DNA of 64,000 bases from Lutibacter sp. A80 (GCF_022429645.1 NZ_CP092480.1:2524501-2588500), one strand, 5' to 3'; positions 34,856 through 43,065 are shown, counted from the stretch's first letter. Notes: generated from the sequence alone by a model not told the origin. Program-made: numbers and translations.

Positions 34856-35683
34856 CTAAAGGCTCATTTTTTTGTATTCTGAAGGAGATATTCCTTCATT
34901 TTTTTTAAAAAAACGACTAAAAGATTGGATGTCTTCGTATCCAACTTGGTAGGCAATTTCTTTTATAGAACTGTCTGTATAACGCAATAATCTTCGCGTT
35001 TCTAACATAATTCTATCTTGAATAAATTGTAATGGTGTTTTTGTTTCTAATTTTGAAAATAAGTTAGAAAGTGTTTTGGGAGATTTGTTTAAAATTTCAG
35101 CATATTCTGAAACAGTATGTTTTGTTTTAAAATGTGTTTCAACCAAAAAATTATACTCACGAACGATGTCTGAATTAGTTGAATCTAGCTTATTATAATT
35201 ATGCTGATCTTTATAAATGCGTGTACATAGAATAAGCAATCTTTTTAATAACATTTGAAGCATTTCTAACTGTAGTTTATCGTTAGATTCCATTTCATGT
35301 TTAAAAACCTTAAACAAGGTTTCAAAAGGTTCTATGTCTTTATTTAAAAGCTTTAAAACAGGTAATTGTGAAGCGCCAAAAAATAAGATTCCCTTACAAC
35401 TAATTTCCGAATCGTGATCTATAATGCAATAGAAAGGTCTATTAAAACGTATCATTTGAAGTTTTCCAACTGCGGTAGTTTCAATTTTATGAAATTCGGT
35501 AAAACAAACAATTTCATTTTTTTTAAAATGATGTTTTTTATTATCAATTGTTAGTGTGGTAGTGTTATCTAAACACCAAAGTAAGGTTAGGCTGCTTTCT
35601 ATGTTTTCTTTTAAAATAGTGCAGTTATTAGCATCAATTAATTCAATTCTTAAATATTCATTTGTTTTTCCGGTATAAATCAT
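34856..35683 (-). CDS. AraC family transcriptional regulator
   Basis: 275 aa. An N-terminal cupin-like sensing region (about 1-150, with FKKNEIVCFTEFHKIE) and a C-terminal double helix-turn-helix (about 175-275; VSEYAEILNKSPKTLSNLF, IKEIAYQVGYEDIQSFSRFFKKNEGISPSEYK). It probably controls the AhpD-like gene 287 bp away in the same orientation. It sits in the inverted segment, with its upstream region now facing IS copy 2. Confidence 0.92.
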   Translation of the reverse strand: MIYTGKTNEYLRIELIDANNCTILKENIESSLTLLWCLDNTTTLTIDNKKHHFKKNEIVCFTEFHKIETTAVGKLQMIRFNRPFYCIIDHDSEISCKGILFFGASQLPVLKLLNKDIEPFETLFKVFKHEMESNDKLQLEMLQMLLKRLLILCTRIYKDQHNYNKLDSTNSDIVREYNFLVETHFKTKHTVSEYAEILNKSPKTLSNLFSKLETKTPLQFIQDRIMLETRRLLRYTDSSIKEIAYQVGYEDIQSFSRFFKKNEGISPSEYKKMSL

Positions 35684-35789
35684 CTTTTTATAATTGATCC
35701 TAATTTAAGTCGAAAAATAAGAAAATTATTACAATAACTGTCTAGTCCTAAATAACCAATACAGATTATTAAAGGGTAAAAGTTAAAAA

Positions 35790-36641
35790 TTAAAGCTGAA
35801 TAATGACATCATTGTTCAGCTTTTTTGATTTGTATTGTTTTGGTTTAATTTTTTTTTGTGCGTGCATTTGTATTGGTGTTAGCATTTCGTTAGATAAATG
35901 AGGTCTTATATTGTTGTATATTTCTATTGCATTTTTGACCAGTTTCTTCTTTACTTTAAAATCTTGAATCTTCTGTGCTACACTAAATTCCTGTTTTAAA
36001 ATTCCATTTATTCGCTCTGCAACTGCATTTTCATATGGATCATATTTTTCAGTCATACTAGGCTTAATCTCATTGTTTTCTAATAGTCTTTGATATTCAT
36101 TCGAGCAATATTGCAACCCTCTATCAGAGTGATGTATTAATGGACTTTCTTTGTATTTTCTATTATTTATAGCCATTTCCAATGCCCTCAATGAACCATC
36201 CATTGATAAAGATTTTGACACATCATATCCTACAATCTTTTTAGAATAAGCATCTGTGATTAATGCCAGATACGAAGGGTTGGTTCTCGTTCCGATATAT
36301 GTAATATCACTCACCCAAACTGATTCAGGCCCTTCTATATCCATTGAGCTGACAAGGTTTCTGTGCTTTCTAAATCTATGATGAGAGTCTGTAGTTATGT
36401 GGTAGCTTCTTTTAGGTATTATTAACATATGGTTAGCTTTTAGTATTCTAAACAATTTATCTCTTCCTACTTTTAATAGTGATAATTTATCCTTTAACAG
36501 AAAGTATAATTTCTTACCACCCAATCTTGGCATTAGCATCCGAATATCACGAACCAAAACGATAACTTTTTGTGCTACAGTTTGTTTATGAAGTCTTGAT
36601 TTTATGGATCTATAGTAAACCTGTCTGTTTACCCCGAGCAA
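35790..36641 (-). CDS. IS3-family transposase OrfB, DDE integrase (copy 2)
   Basis: 283 aa, same sequence as copy 1, with the three DDE residues intact (SDITY, HSDRG, AERING). Normally expressed as OrfAB through the slip site at 36707-36713. Confidence 0.93.
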   Translation of the reverse strand: MLGVNRQVYYRSIKSRLHKQTVAQKVIVLVRDIRMLMPRLGGKKLYFLLKDKLSLLKVGRDKLFRILKANHMLIIPKRSYHITTDSHHRFRKHRNLVSSMDIEGPESVWVSDITYIGTRTNPSYLALITDAYSKKIVGYDVSKSLSMDGSLRALEMAINNRKYKESPLIHHSDRGLQYCSNEYQRLLENNEIKPSMTEKYDPYENAVAERINGILKQEFSVAQKIQDFKVKKKLVKNAIEIYNNIRPHLSNEMLTPIQMHAQKKIKPKQYKSKKLNNDVIIQL

Positions 36642-36655
36642 ATCACAGGTAGAAA

Positions 36656-37090
36656 CTAAAGTTTCTTTATATTCTTCTTTGAAGATGTTGATAAGTCGGG
36701 TGTGTAATTTTTTCTTATTTGAATATCATATTCCTTTTCTGCCATATCAACAAGCATATCGAAAATAATAACCTTTTTATCAGCACGTTCTGCTAGATGT
36801 TCAGCTCTAGCTTTCTGTTTTTCAAGGAGCTTTATTTTAGCTTCAAGCTCAAGTATTTTTTGTTCTGGAGTTTTTGACATCGTTTTTGGAACTTGGTTTT
36901 CCCAATCAAAGTTACCATATTTTTGCAACCATTTGGTTACTGTAGCGTCTCCCTGAATACCATATTTACGCTTGGCTTGGGTTTTTGTTAAAAATCCTTG
37001 TTCTACTTCTTCAACTAATTGAAGTTTAAAAGAAAGCGAGTAATCTTTTTGAGTTCGCTTTGCTGCACCTGATTTGTCTGATGTTTTCAT
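36656..37090 (-). CDS. IS3-family transposase OrfA (copy 2)
   Basis: 144 aa, identical to copy 1: helix-turn-helix followed by a coiled-coil helix. Starts 41 bp inside the left IS end. Confidence 0.93.
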   Translation of the reverse strand: MKTSDKSGAAKRTQKDYSLSFKLQLVEEVEQGFLTKTQAKRKYGIQGDATVTKWLQKYGNFDWENQVPKTMSKTPEQKILELEAKIKLLEKQKARAEHLAERADKKVIIFDMLVDMAEKEYDIQIRKNYTPDLSTSSKKNIKKL

Positions 37091-37142
37091 TACACTTGTG
37101 TTTTAGTGTATCGCTATTTCAGGACGGGACATTTTACCCAAT

Positions 37143-37177
37143 AAAAAAGCCGAAGAATAATTCTTCGGCTTTTTTTT
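37143..37177. terminator. Bidirectional terminator, GCCGAAGAA/TTCTTCGGC hairpin
   Basis: A 15-bp perfect stem with a 3-nt loop (TAA), A-run before and T-run after, so it works in both directions. It terminates the regulator/membrane operon (minus) and, before the inferred inversion, the AhpD-like gene (plus). The same hairpin core occurs at 38436-38454. Confidence 0.9.
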
Positions 37178-37198
37178 GTGTTTTAAAATTTGAAAGTA

Positions 37199-37534
37199 TT
37201 AAAATAAATAACCCAAAAAATAATCTAGTGCTCTAAAAACTATAGCAATAGCAAAAACAATTAATAAAAATCCAAGACAACCATTTTTTGGAGATTCAAT
37301 AATTGGTTTTTCATTTTTATAAAGGTCAACTACAACTCCACTAAATCCAAAACCTATCACCATTTTACATTCAACTTCTTGCTCATTTTCTTTAATCTTA
37401 AATGTATGTGTTGCTCCAAAGATTGAATATATTTCCGAAACAATTTCACCATTAACTTTAACGGTTTCCTTCCCTAAAAAAGAATTAAATACTTCAATTT
37501 TGTTATCATCTAAATATACAGTGGTAAATTTCAT
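37199..37534 (-). CDS. Membrane-anchored protein of unknown function
   Basis: 111 aa from ATG 37534. A beta-rich soluble part (FTTVYLDDNKIEVFNSFLG, GATHTFKIKENEQEVECKM) is followed by one C-terminal membrane segment (about 87-108, CLGFLLIVFAIAIVFRALDYF). An in-frame TTG start at 37594 would overlap the regulator gene; ATG 37534 leaves a 25-nt gap. Last gene of a four-gene operon with a small XRE regulator. No family recognised. Confidence 0.7.
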   Translation of the reverse strand: MKFTTVYLDDNKIEVFNSFLGKETVKVNGEIVSEIYSIFGATHTFKIKENEQEVECKMVIGFGFSGVVVDLYKNEKPIIESPKNGCLGFLLIVFAIAIVFRALDYFLGYLF

Positions 37535-37559
37535 TTTGTTTTTATTGGTTAAATAATAA

Positions 37560-37760
37560 TTAATCTTCTTCTTCAATATCAAATAAATATTCAACGGTAA
37601 CTTTAAAAAAACGAGCCATTTTTATGGCCAATGTTACTGACGGATTGAATTTATTTTTTTCAATGGCGTGAATTGTTTGTCTTGAAACACCCAATTCATC
37701 AGCCAATTGCGCTTGTGTTAAATCGTGACGTGCGCGTTCTACTTTAATTAGGTTTTTCAT
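37560..37760 (-). CDS. Small XRE-family helix-turn-helix regulator
   Basis: 66 aa, nearly only the DNA-binding domain: ARHDLTQAQLADELGVSRQTIHAIEKNKFNPS, then KMARFFKVTVEYLFDIEEED. This YgzD-like type often accompanies small membrane proteins in Firmicutes and Bacteroidetes. Its start overlaps the 42-aa ORF by 17 nt, showing coupling. A palindrome over the operon promoter (38360-38379) is a likely autoregulatory operator. Confidence 0.92.
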   Translation of the reverse strand: MKNLIKVERARHDLTQAQLADELGVSRQTIHAIEKNKFNPSVTLAIKMARFFKVTVEYLFDIEEED

Positions 37761-37872
37761 TTTTTAGAGTTGTTTCAGTTATAAAAATAATTAATAAAGC
37801 TATGAACAGAACGGTAATTAAAAATGTTAAGTTTAATTCTAAAAAACAGTTTAATTTTAATAAAACTAACAT
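37744..37872 (-). CDS. Small single-pass membrane peptide, 42 aa
   Basis: MLVLLKLNCFLELN, then a hydrophobic stretch LTFLITVLFIALLIIFI and a polar tail TETTLKNEKPN. The ATG follows the stop codon of the 154-aa gene by 2 nt and its 3' end overlaps the XRE gene start by 17 nt, so it fills exactly the gap between two operon members, which supports it as a real gene. No family recognised. Confidence 0.6.
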   Translation of the reverse strand: MLVLLKLNCFLELNLTFLITVLFIALLIIFITETTLKNEKPN

Positions 37873-37874
37873 AA

Positions 37875-38339
37875 CTAATAAATTCTTTTTTTAATGAAGA
37901 ACGTGATTAAGTAAAAATACATAAACAAGGTTACAAAATAATCGATAGTTAGTTTTATTTCCTCAGAAAAAGCATACAGTACAATTGAAATTAGTATTCC
38001 AACAATGGCTGTTAGTTGATACGATTCCAACCGTAATTGATTGATATAATCATCCTCCACTTTTTCTTTGGAAAGCATATACATTAAAATACCCAAAATT
38101 GAAAGTGCATCTAAATAACGCAATGTTTTTGCTCCAAAAAAATCTTTAAAAGTAGTAATATGTTCAATTTGTGAAACAACGTGTTCTTTATTAGCTATTT
38201 TCTCATCAATGGGTTGAAAAGAGTTATAACCATCACAAAAACCATTTACAAAATCATCTCCAGCAGCAATAAATGAAAAGACAATAAAAACTGTCAACCC
38301 TAATTTTTTACACCAATTTGGTAGTATTTGTAGTTTCAT
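37875..38339 (-). CDS. Multi-pass membrane protein of unknown function
   Basis: 154 aa, about four hydrophobic segments (near 13-28, 76-88, 108-123 and 132-149), with a soluble loop after the first (DDFVNGFCDGYNSFQPIDEK). First gene of the operon with a 42-aa membrane peptide, an XRE regulator and a membrane-anchored protein. It resembles the DUF2975-like proteins often paired with small XRE regulators, but I cannot confirm the family. Confidence 0.72.
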   Translation of the reverse strand: MKLQILPNWCKKLGLTVFIVFSFIAAGDDFVNGFCDGYNSFQPIDEKIANKEHVVSQIEHITTFKDFFGAKTLRYLDALSILGILMYMLSKEKVEDDYINQLRLESYQLTAIVGILISIVLYAFSEEIKLTIDYFVTLFMYFYLITFFIKKRIY

Positions 38340-38356
38340 AATCTATTATTTTTATA

Positions 38357-38364
38357 CAAATGTA
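38357..38364 (-). promoter_or_regulatory. -7 promoter element of the XRE/membrane operon
   Basis: The minus strand reads TACATTTG, 17 nt before the ATG of the 154-aa gene. It overlaps the palindrome at 38360-38379. Confidence 0.65.
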
Positions 38365-38379
38365 AATAATACTTTACAT
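38360..38379. promoter_or_regulatory. Palindromic operator over the XRE operon promoter
   Basis: ATGTAAA-taatac-TTTACAT is a perfect 7+6+7 inverted repeat overlapping the -7 element, in the position expected of a repressor site. The XRE protein of this operon is the natural candidate to bind it. Confidence 0.6.
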
Positions 38380-38428
38380 TATGCAATAAAAAATAGATTA
38401 ATATTTAGTTTTGGAGTTTTTAGTAAAT

Positions 38429-38460
38429 AAAAAAACCGAAGAATAATTCTTCGGCTTTTT
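38429..38460. terminator. Terminator of the redox operon, second CCGAAGAA/TTCTTCGG hairpin
   Basis: CCGAAGAA-taa-TTCTTCGG (38436-38454) with A5-T5 extension across one bulged C. On the minus strand it ends in seven T's, closing the DoxX-to-alcohol-dehydrogenase operon. Nearly identical to the hairpin at 37143-37177. Confidence 0.85.
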
Positions 38461-38547
38461 CTGTTTTTTATCAACCTGAATCATCAAACAATTAGATTAT
38501 CAGAATAATGTAATACTGAAATAAATTCAGCATAATGTCAGGTTATT

Positions 38548-39708
38548 TTAATAACTCATTTCAACAATTTTTTCAACCATTGTTGGTGTTACTTTTCCGT
38601 GTTCGCCTAAACCTTTCCAACCACGTTCTTCAAATCGTTTTGAAATTATTTCAGCAGTTCCTTTGTAATCTTCGGTATATTCAGAAAGTTTTGTTTCAAT
38701 TCCTAATGAATGGAAAAACGCTGTTGTTTTTTCAATTCCCGCTGTTGCTTTTTCTTCTAAAGTTCCTTCCGTAACATTCCAAACACGTGTTGCATACTGC
38801 GCTAGTTTTTCTTTTTTATCTTCTAAATTTACTGAGTAATGACTTTCAGTAATAATTGCCAATGTACGTGCGTGATCAATACCAAATAAAGCTGTTAATT
38901 CGTGTCCAATTGCGTGAATAGCCCAGTCACTTGGAACTCCTTGTTGAATTAATCCATTCAACGCCATAGTACAACTCCACATAAAGTTAGAAGCCGTATT
39001 ATAATCAAACTCTTCTTTTAACATTGTTGGAGCAATTTCAACAATAGTTTGTAGAATACTCTCTGCAAAACGATCTTGTAATTTTGCATCAACAGGATAC
39101 GTCATATATTGTTCTAAAACATGCGTAAAAGAATCCGCTAATCCATTTGCAATTTGACGTTTTGGAATAGATTTTACAACTTCAGGATCTAAAATTGAAA
39201 ACTGAGGAAATAATCCTGGTCCGCCCATGGCGAATTTTTCTTTGATTTCAGCTCTTGTAATTACCGCACCCGAATTCATTTCTGATCCTGTTGCAGGTAA
39301 GGTAAGTACTGTTCCAAAAGGCATTCCTTCTAATGTACGAATGTTTTTAGATAAAATATCCCAAGGCTCTTCACCTTCATATAAGGCTGCTGCGGATAAA
39401 AATTTGGTTCCATCAATTACAGAACCTCCACCTACAGCTAATAAATACGTGATTTTTTCAGCTTTAATAATAGTTAAAGCTTCCATTAAAACATCGTATT
39501 CTGGATTTGCTGGAATTCCACCAAATTCAATCACTTCAAATTTAGAAAGTGCTTTGGAAACTTGTTCGTAAACACCATTCTTTTTAATACTTCCTCCACC
39601 AAACAACATTAATACTTTTGCATTTTCTGGAATTTCAGTAGCAAGATTTTCTATTTGATTTTTACCAAATAAAATTTTTGTCGGATTTTTATATTGAAAA
39701 TTATTCAT
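38548..39708 (-). CDS. Iron-containing alcohol dehydrogenase (YqhD/BDH-like)
   Basis: 386 aa. Group III metal-dependent dehydrogenase with the NAD(P)-binding GGGS motif (AVGGGSVIDGTKFLSAAA) and metal ligands in NGLADSFTHVLEQYM and AIHAIGHELTALFGIDHARTLA. YqhD-like members use NADPH to reduce toxic aldehydes such as those from lipid peroxidation. Last gene of the seven-gene operon (22 nt after the CurA-like gene), followed by a terminator. Confidence 0.92.
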   Translation of the reverse strand: MNNFQYKNPTKILFGKNQIENLATEIPENAKVLMLFGGGSIKKNGVYEQVSKALSKFEVIEFGGIPANPEYDVLMEALTIIKAEKITYLLAVGGGSVIDGTKFLSAAALYEGEEPWDILSKNIRTLEGMPFGTVLTLPATGSEMNSGAVITRAEIKEKFAMGGPGLFPQFSILDPEVVKSIPKRQIANGLADSFTHVLEQYMTYPVDAKLQDRFAESILQTIVEIAPTMLKEEFDYNTASNFMWSCTMALNGLIQQGVPSDWAIHAIGHELTALFGIDHARTLAIITESHYSVNLEDKKEKLAQYATRVWNVTEGTLEEKATAGIEKTTAFFHSLGIETKLSEYTEDYKGTAEIISKRFEERGWKGLGEHGKVTPTMVEKIVEMSY

Positions 39709-39730
39709 AATAAATATTTTAATAGATTAT

Positions 39731-40726
39731 TTATATTTTAACTAGCATTTTACCACTATTTTTTCCATCAAAAAGATCTAAAAACGCCTGAGGAATTGTA
39801 TCGAATCCATTCACTATAGTTTCTTGATATTTTAATTTTCCTTCAGCTAGCCATTGTGATAATTCTTGAATAGCTTCAGGAAATTTTTCAGCATAATTAG
39901 AAACTATAAAACCTTGCATTAATGCACTATTTTTTACTAAAAAAGGCTGTACACTAACACTTGTTGGTAGTTCTGTTTTATTGTAAACTGAAATGGCTCC
40001 GCAAATAATAATACGTGCAAATCTGTTGATATTAAATAAAACAGCATCGGAAATTGGACCACCAACATTGTCGAAATAAATATCTACACCATTTGGAGCA
40101 GCTTCTTTAATGGCTGCAGCCATATTTTTGGTAGTGTTGTAGTTAATTGCTTCGTCAAAACCAAGAGACGTTTTTAACATAGCTACTTTGTCGTCAGTTC
40201 CTGCAATACCAATAACTTTACAACCAAATATTTTAGCAATTTGTCCAACAACACTTCCTACTGCACCTGCAGCACCAGAAATAACAATGGTTTCCCCTTT
40301 TTTAGGTTTTCCTATTTCTGTTAAACCTAGATATGCCGTTAAACCTGTCATTCCTAAAACACCTAAATACGTTGAAAGCGGCGCTTTTGAAGCATCTACT
40401 TTTAACAAGCCTTCTCCGTTAGATTTTTGAATTTCTTTCCAAGCTAATAATCCACTTACAAAATCACCTTTTTTGAATGATTCATTTTTAGATTCAATTA
40501 CTTCAGCAACAATACCTGATGAAATTGGTTTATGTAATTCAAATGGCGGTACATAAGATTTTGCATCGCTCATTCTTCCTCTTAAATACGGATCTACAGA
40601 TACATACGTTGTTTTTAAAAGTAGTTCTCCTGCGTTTATACTTTCTACTTCATTTGAAACAAATTTAAAATCTGATAGTTGAGGTTTCCCAACGGGTCTT
40701 TTTTCTAATAAAATTGTTTTGTTCAT
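39731..40726 (-). CDS. NADP-dependent oxidoreductase, CurA/leukotriene B4 dehydrogenase-like
   Basis: 331 aa MDR-family reductase. Substrate-domain segments LLLKTTYVSVDPYLRGRMSD and LGMTGLTAYLGLTEIGKPKKG, NADPH-binding VISGAAGAVGSVVGQIAK (about 147-164), and the FDNVGGPISD motif. Members saturate alkenals/alkenones, detoxifying electrophiles. It lies 11 nt after the Ohr gene in the operon. Confidence 0.92.
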   Translation of the reverse strand: MNKTILLEKRPVGKPQLSDFKFVSNEVESINAGELLLKTTYVSVDPYLRGRMSDAKSYVPPFELHKPISSGIVAEVIESKNESFKKGDFVSGLLAWKEIQKSNGEGLLKVDASKAPLSTYLGVLGMTGLTAYLGLTEIGKPKKGETIVISGAAGAVGSVVGQIAKIFGCKVIGIAGTDDKVAMLKTSLGFDEAINYNTTKNMAAAIKEAAPNGVDIYFDNVGGPISDAVLFNINRFARIIICGAISVYNKTELPTSVSVQPFLVKNSALMQGFIVSNYAEKFPEAIQELSQWLAEGKLKYQETIVNGFDTIPQAFLDLFDGKNSGKMLVKI

Positions 40727-40737
40727 AATTTTTTAGT

Positions 40738-41160
40738 TTAAAGTTGAATAATTTCAACGTTAATATTTCCTTTTGTAGCTTTAGAATAAGGACAAACTCT
40801 ATGTGCTGCAGTTATAATTTTTTTAGCTTCTTTTGCTGGTAAATTATCTATTTTCACTTTAATAATTGCCGAAAGACCTACACTTCCACCTTCTTGAGCG
40901 CCTAAAGTAACCTCAACAGTTGTTGTAGAATCAACTTCAATTTTTTTATTTTTAGCAACCATTATAACGGCATTATCAAAACAAGCAGCCCAACCAGCAG
41001 CAAATAATTGTTCTGGATTGGTATATCCGTTTTCTTGTCCGCCAAATTCAACAGGTACAGATACTTTTAAATCTAATACTCCGTCAGTTGTTTTTACTTG
41101 GCCACTTCTACCTCCTTTTGCGGTAGCAATAGCAGTATAATTATTTTCTTTTGTAGACAT
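40738..41160 (-). CDS. Organic hydroperoxide resistance protein (Ohr/OsmC)
   Basis: 140 aa from ATG 41160. The catalytic cysteines of Ohr are visible in AAGWAACFDNAVI and HRVCPYSKAT; the N-terminus YTAIATAKGGRSGQVKTTDG is typical of Ohr rather than OsmC. It reduces organic peroxides with lipoylated-protein reductants. A TTG start at 41175 would overlap the nitroreductase gene; 41160 leaves 7 nt. Confidence 0.93.
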   Translation of the reverse strand: MSTKENNYTAIATAKGGRSGQVKTTDGVLDLKVSVPVEFGGQENGYTNPEQLFAAGWAACFDNAVIMVAKNKKIEVDSTTTVEVTLGAQEGGSVGLSAIIKVKIDNLPAKEAKKIITAAHRVCPYSKATKGNINVEIIQL

Positions 41161-41167
41161 TTTAAAT

Positions 41168-41800
41168 TTATTCAATAACAGTTACTAAATCTTCAGTACT
41201 TTTTCTAACTTTTACCAAGTTAACTAACCAGTCTTTATCTGCATCTCTATAACCAATTGGTAATATTACTGCACTGCGTAAACCTTTTTCGCGTAAACCT
41301 AAAATTTTATCAACTTCAGCAGGGTCAAAACCTTCAATTGGAGTTGCATCTACACCTTCATAAGCAGCTGCGATAATTGCCGCACTAAATGCTATGTATG
41401 CTTGTTTTGCCGCGTGATTAAAGTTTACTTCAGTATCTTGTTGTGGGTAAGAACTTAGTAACATTTGACGGTAATTTTCCCAACCTTCGTTTTTAAACCC
41501 ACGGATTTCATTTGTAAGATCGAACATTTTATTGATTCTTTCTTCAGTATAAGTATCCCAAGCTGCAAAAACCAATAAGTGAGAACAATCTGTAATTACA
41601 CTTTGGTTCCAAGCTACTGGCTTAATTGCTTCTTTAGTGGCTTGATTTTTAACTACAATTATTTCAAAAGGTTGTAATCCGCTTGATGTTGGTGCTAAAC
41701 GCGCTGCTTCAATAATGTTTGCAATTTTTTCTTCTGATACCTTTTCTCCATTCATTGCTTTTGCTGCGTATCTCCAGTTTAATTTATCTAATAATTCCAT
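41168..41800 (-). CDS. Nitroreductase family protein (NfsB-like)
   Basis: 210 aa FMN flavoprotein: WRYAAKAMNGEKVSEEKI, RLAPTSSGLQPFEIIVV (FMN phosphate region), AAYEGVDATPIEGFDP and ILPIGYRDADKDW. NfsB/DrgA-like enzymes reduce nitroaromatics and quinones with NAD(P)H. In the operon, 14 nt after the SDR-like gene. Confidence 0.92.
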   Translation of the reverse strand: MELLDKLNWRYAAKAMNGEKVSEEKIANIIEAARLAPTSSGLQPFEIIVVKNQATKEAIKPVAWNQSVITDCSHLLVFAAWDTYTEERINKMFDLTNEIRGFKNEGWENYRQMLLSSYPQQDTEVNFNHAAKQAYIAFSAAIIAAAYEGVDATPIEGFDPAEVDKILGLREKGLRSAVILPIGYRDADKDWLVNLVKVRKSTEDLVTVIE

Positions 41801-41814
41801 TTATTTTTATTTTT

Positions 41815-42477
41815 TTAATTATTAATTGCTTTATTTTTAATTTGATATGAGCTTATTATTTTTTCTTTTGAAGTTGAATTTGCTAAGTTTAGCATTGCTT
41901 GTGCAATATGTTCAGCTTCAGTAATTTTATATTTTTTTAATTTTCCAACGAAAAAAGGTTGCAGAATTTTAAAAATAGCCAAGCCAATTTTTTCACCAAT
42001 TCTATTTTCTTTTCTATTTCCACCAATAATTGAAGGTTGTAAAATGTAGGTGTTTTTAATTTTTTCAGAAAGAACTTCTTGTTCCATTTCACCTTTTGTT
42101 CTATTGTAAAAAATGTTACTTTTTGCGTTTGCACCAAGTGCAGAAACCACTAAAAAAGTATCAATTCCGTTTTGTTTTGAAAGTTTTGCCGCTTTTACTG
42201 GAATACCATAATCTATAGATTTATAAATAGTTTTATCGGGTGTTTTTTTTGCAGTGGTTCCAATACAACAAAAAACTTCATCGGCTATAAATTCTTTCTT
42301 AAAGTTTTCTAGAGCAATAGTATCTCCAATAAATTGCTCTACTTTTGAAGGTAAATTTTCAATCTTTTTTCTTGAAAATAATTTAATGGTTTTATACCGT
42401 TGATCTTTTAATAATTTTTCTAAAAGAATACCTCCTGTAAGCCCAGTTGCACCTAAAATAATTGCCGTTTTTTTCAT
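41815..42477 (-). CDS. NAD(P)H-binding Rossmann protein (HTATIP2/atypical SDR)
   Basis: 220 aa. The N-terminal nucleotide motif ILGATGLTGGILLEKLL (GxTGxxG) is followed by FCCIGTTAKKTPDKTIY and FLVVSALGANAKSNIFYNRTKGEMEQ with the Tyr-x-x-x-Lys-type catalytic pair. Atypical SDR of the YwnB/HTATIP2 kind; substrate unknown. It begins 2 nt after the TetR stop, so the two are tightly coupled. Confidence 0.88.
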   Translation of the reverse strand: MKKTAIILGATGLTGGILLEKLLKDQRYKTIKLFSRKKIENLPSKVEQFIGDTIALENFKKEFIADEVFCCIGTTAKKTPDKTIYKSIDYGIPVKAAKLSKQNGIDTFLVVSALGANAKSNIFYNRTKGEMEQEVLSEKIKNTYILQPSIIGGNRKENRIGEKIGLAIFKILQPFFVGKLKKYKITEAEHIAQAMLNLANSTSKEKIISSYQIKNKAINN

Positions 42478-42479
42478 AC

Positions 42480-43058
42480 TTATGCTTTTATACTATTCCA
42501 AGCCGATTGAAATGCTTCTTCTAAATTTTTTTCAGACAAAACAATTAATTCTTTTTGTTTCATATTCGATAAAAAGGCTAAGGGATAAATTGTGTATGCA
42601 TATAATAAATAAGGCGATACTAATTTTATAACACCTTTTTGTTGTCCGCGTTCCCATAAGTCTAACAAGGGTTGTAAATGTTTTAAACCCTTTAGTCTAC
42701 TTTCTTCATCAATTATTGGTGAATTATCTATTTGCGATAAAAAATTTGATTCTGGAATTTGATTCAATTTAAAATCGGCAATATTCATCCAAACCTGTTT
42801 AAAACTATCTTTAATACTTTCTTCTTCATTATAATTTTTAAATGCACAAGCACTAAAAGCTGCTTTAATTTCTAAATACAACTGATTGATTAAATCTTGT
42901 TTATTTTCAAAATAAATATAAATAGTAGCTGGTGATACGCTTGCCATTTTTGCAATTTTACTCATTGGAGCAGCATGAAAACCATTGTTATTTACCAAAG
43001 TAAGCGTTGCACTTAATAGTGATTTTCTTTTTTTATCACATTTTTGTCTTATTGCCAT
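42480..43058 (-). CDS. TetR/AcrR family transcriptional regulator
   Basis: 192 aa. N-terminal helix-turn-helix (APMSKIAKMASVSPATIYIYFENKQDLINQLY, about residues 29-61) and a helical ligand-binding domain. Second gene of the operon it probably represses; an ATGAACGTTCAT palindrome sits upstream of the operon promoter. The inducing ligand is likely an electrophile or aldehyde, by inference from the neighbours. Confidence 0.93.
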   Translation of the reverse strand: MAIRQKCDKKRKSLLSATLTLVNNNGFHAAPMSKIAKMASVSPATIYIYFENKQDLINQLYLEIKAAFSACAFKNYNEEESIKDSFKQVWMNIADFKLNQIPESNFLSQIDNSPIIDEESRLKGLKHLQPLLDLWERGQQKGVIKLVSPYLLYAYTIYPLAFLSNMKQKELIVLSEKNLEEAFQSAWNSIKA

Positions 43059-43065
43059 AACTATA

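Larger units (their letters stand above)
34009..35738. other. Segment inferred to be inverted between two IS copies
   Basis: 1730 bp holding the AhpD-like gene, a 48-aa ORF and an AraC-type regulator gene, all now on the minus strand. The 3-bp flank left of IS copy 1 (GTT, 32613-32615) equals the reverse complement of the flank left of copy 2 (AAC, 35736-35738). The flank right of copy 1 (AAA, 34009-34011) equals the reverse complement of the flank right of copy 2 (TTT, 37132-37134). This is the pattern left by recombination between two inverted IS copies. Confidence 0.75.
35739..37131 (-). mobile_element. IS3-family insertion sequence, copy 2 (1393 bp)
   Basis: Same length as copy 1, inverted relative to it, with identical OrfA and OrfB proteins. 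I found one nucleotide difference, in the right inverted repeat (position 35758). Flanks are AAC on the left and TTT on the right. Near identity implies a recent arrival or gene conversion. Confidence 0.95.

Noticed and set aside
32616..37131. Composite transposon made of two IS copies
   Set aside because: Outer flanks are GTT and TTT, not a duplication of each other, while the inner/outer flanks match crosswise. Inversion between two separate insertions explains the data better.
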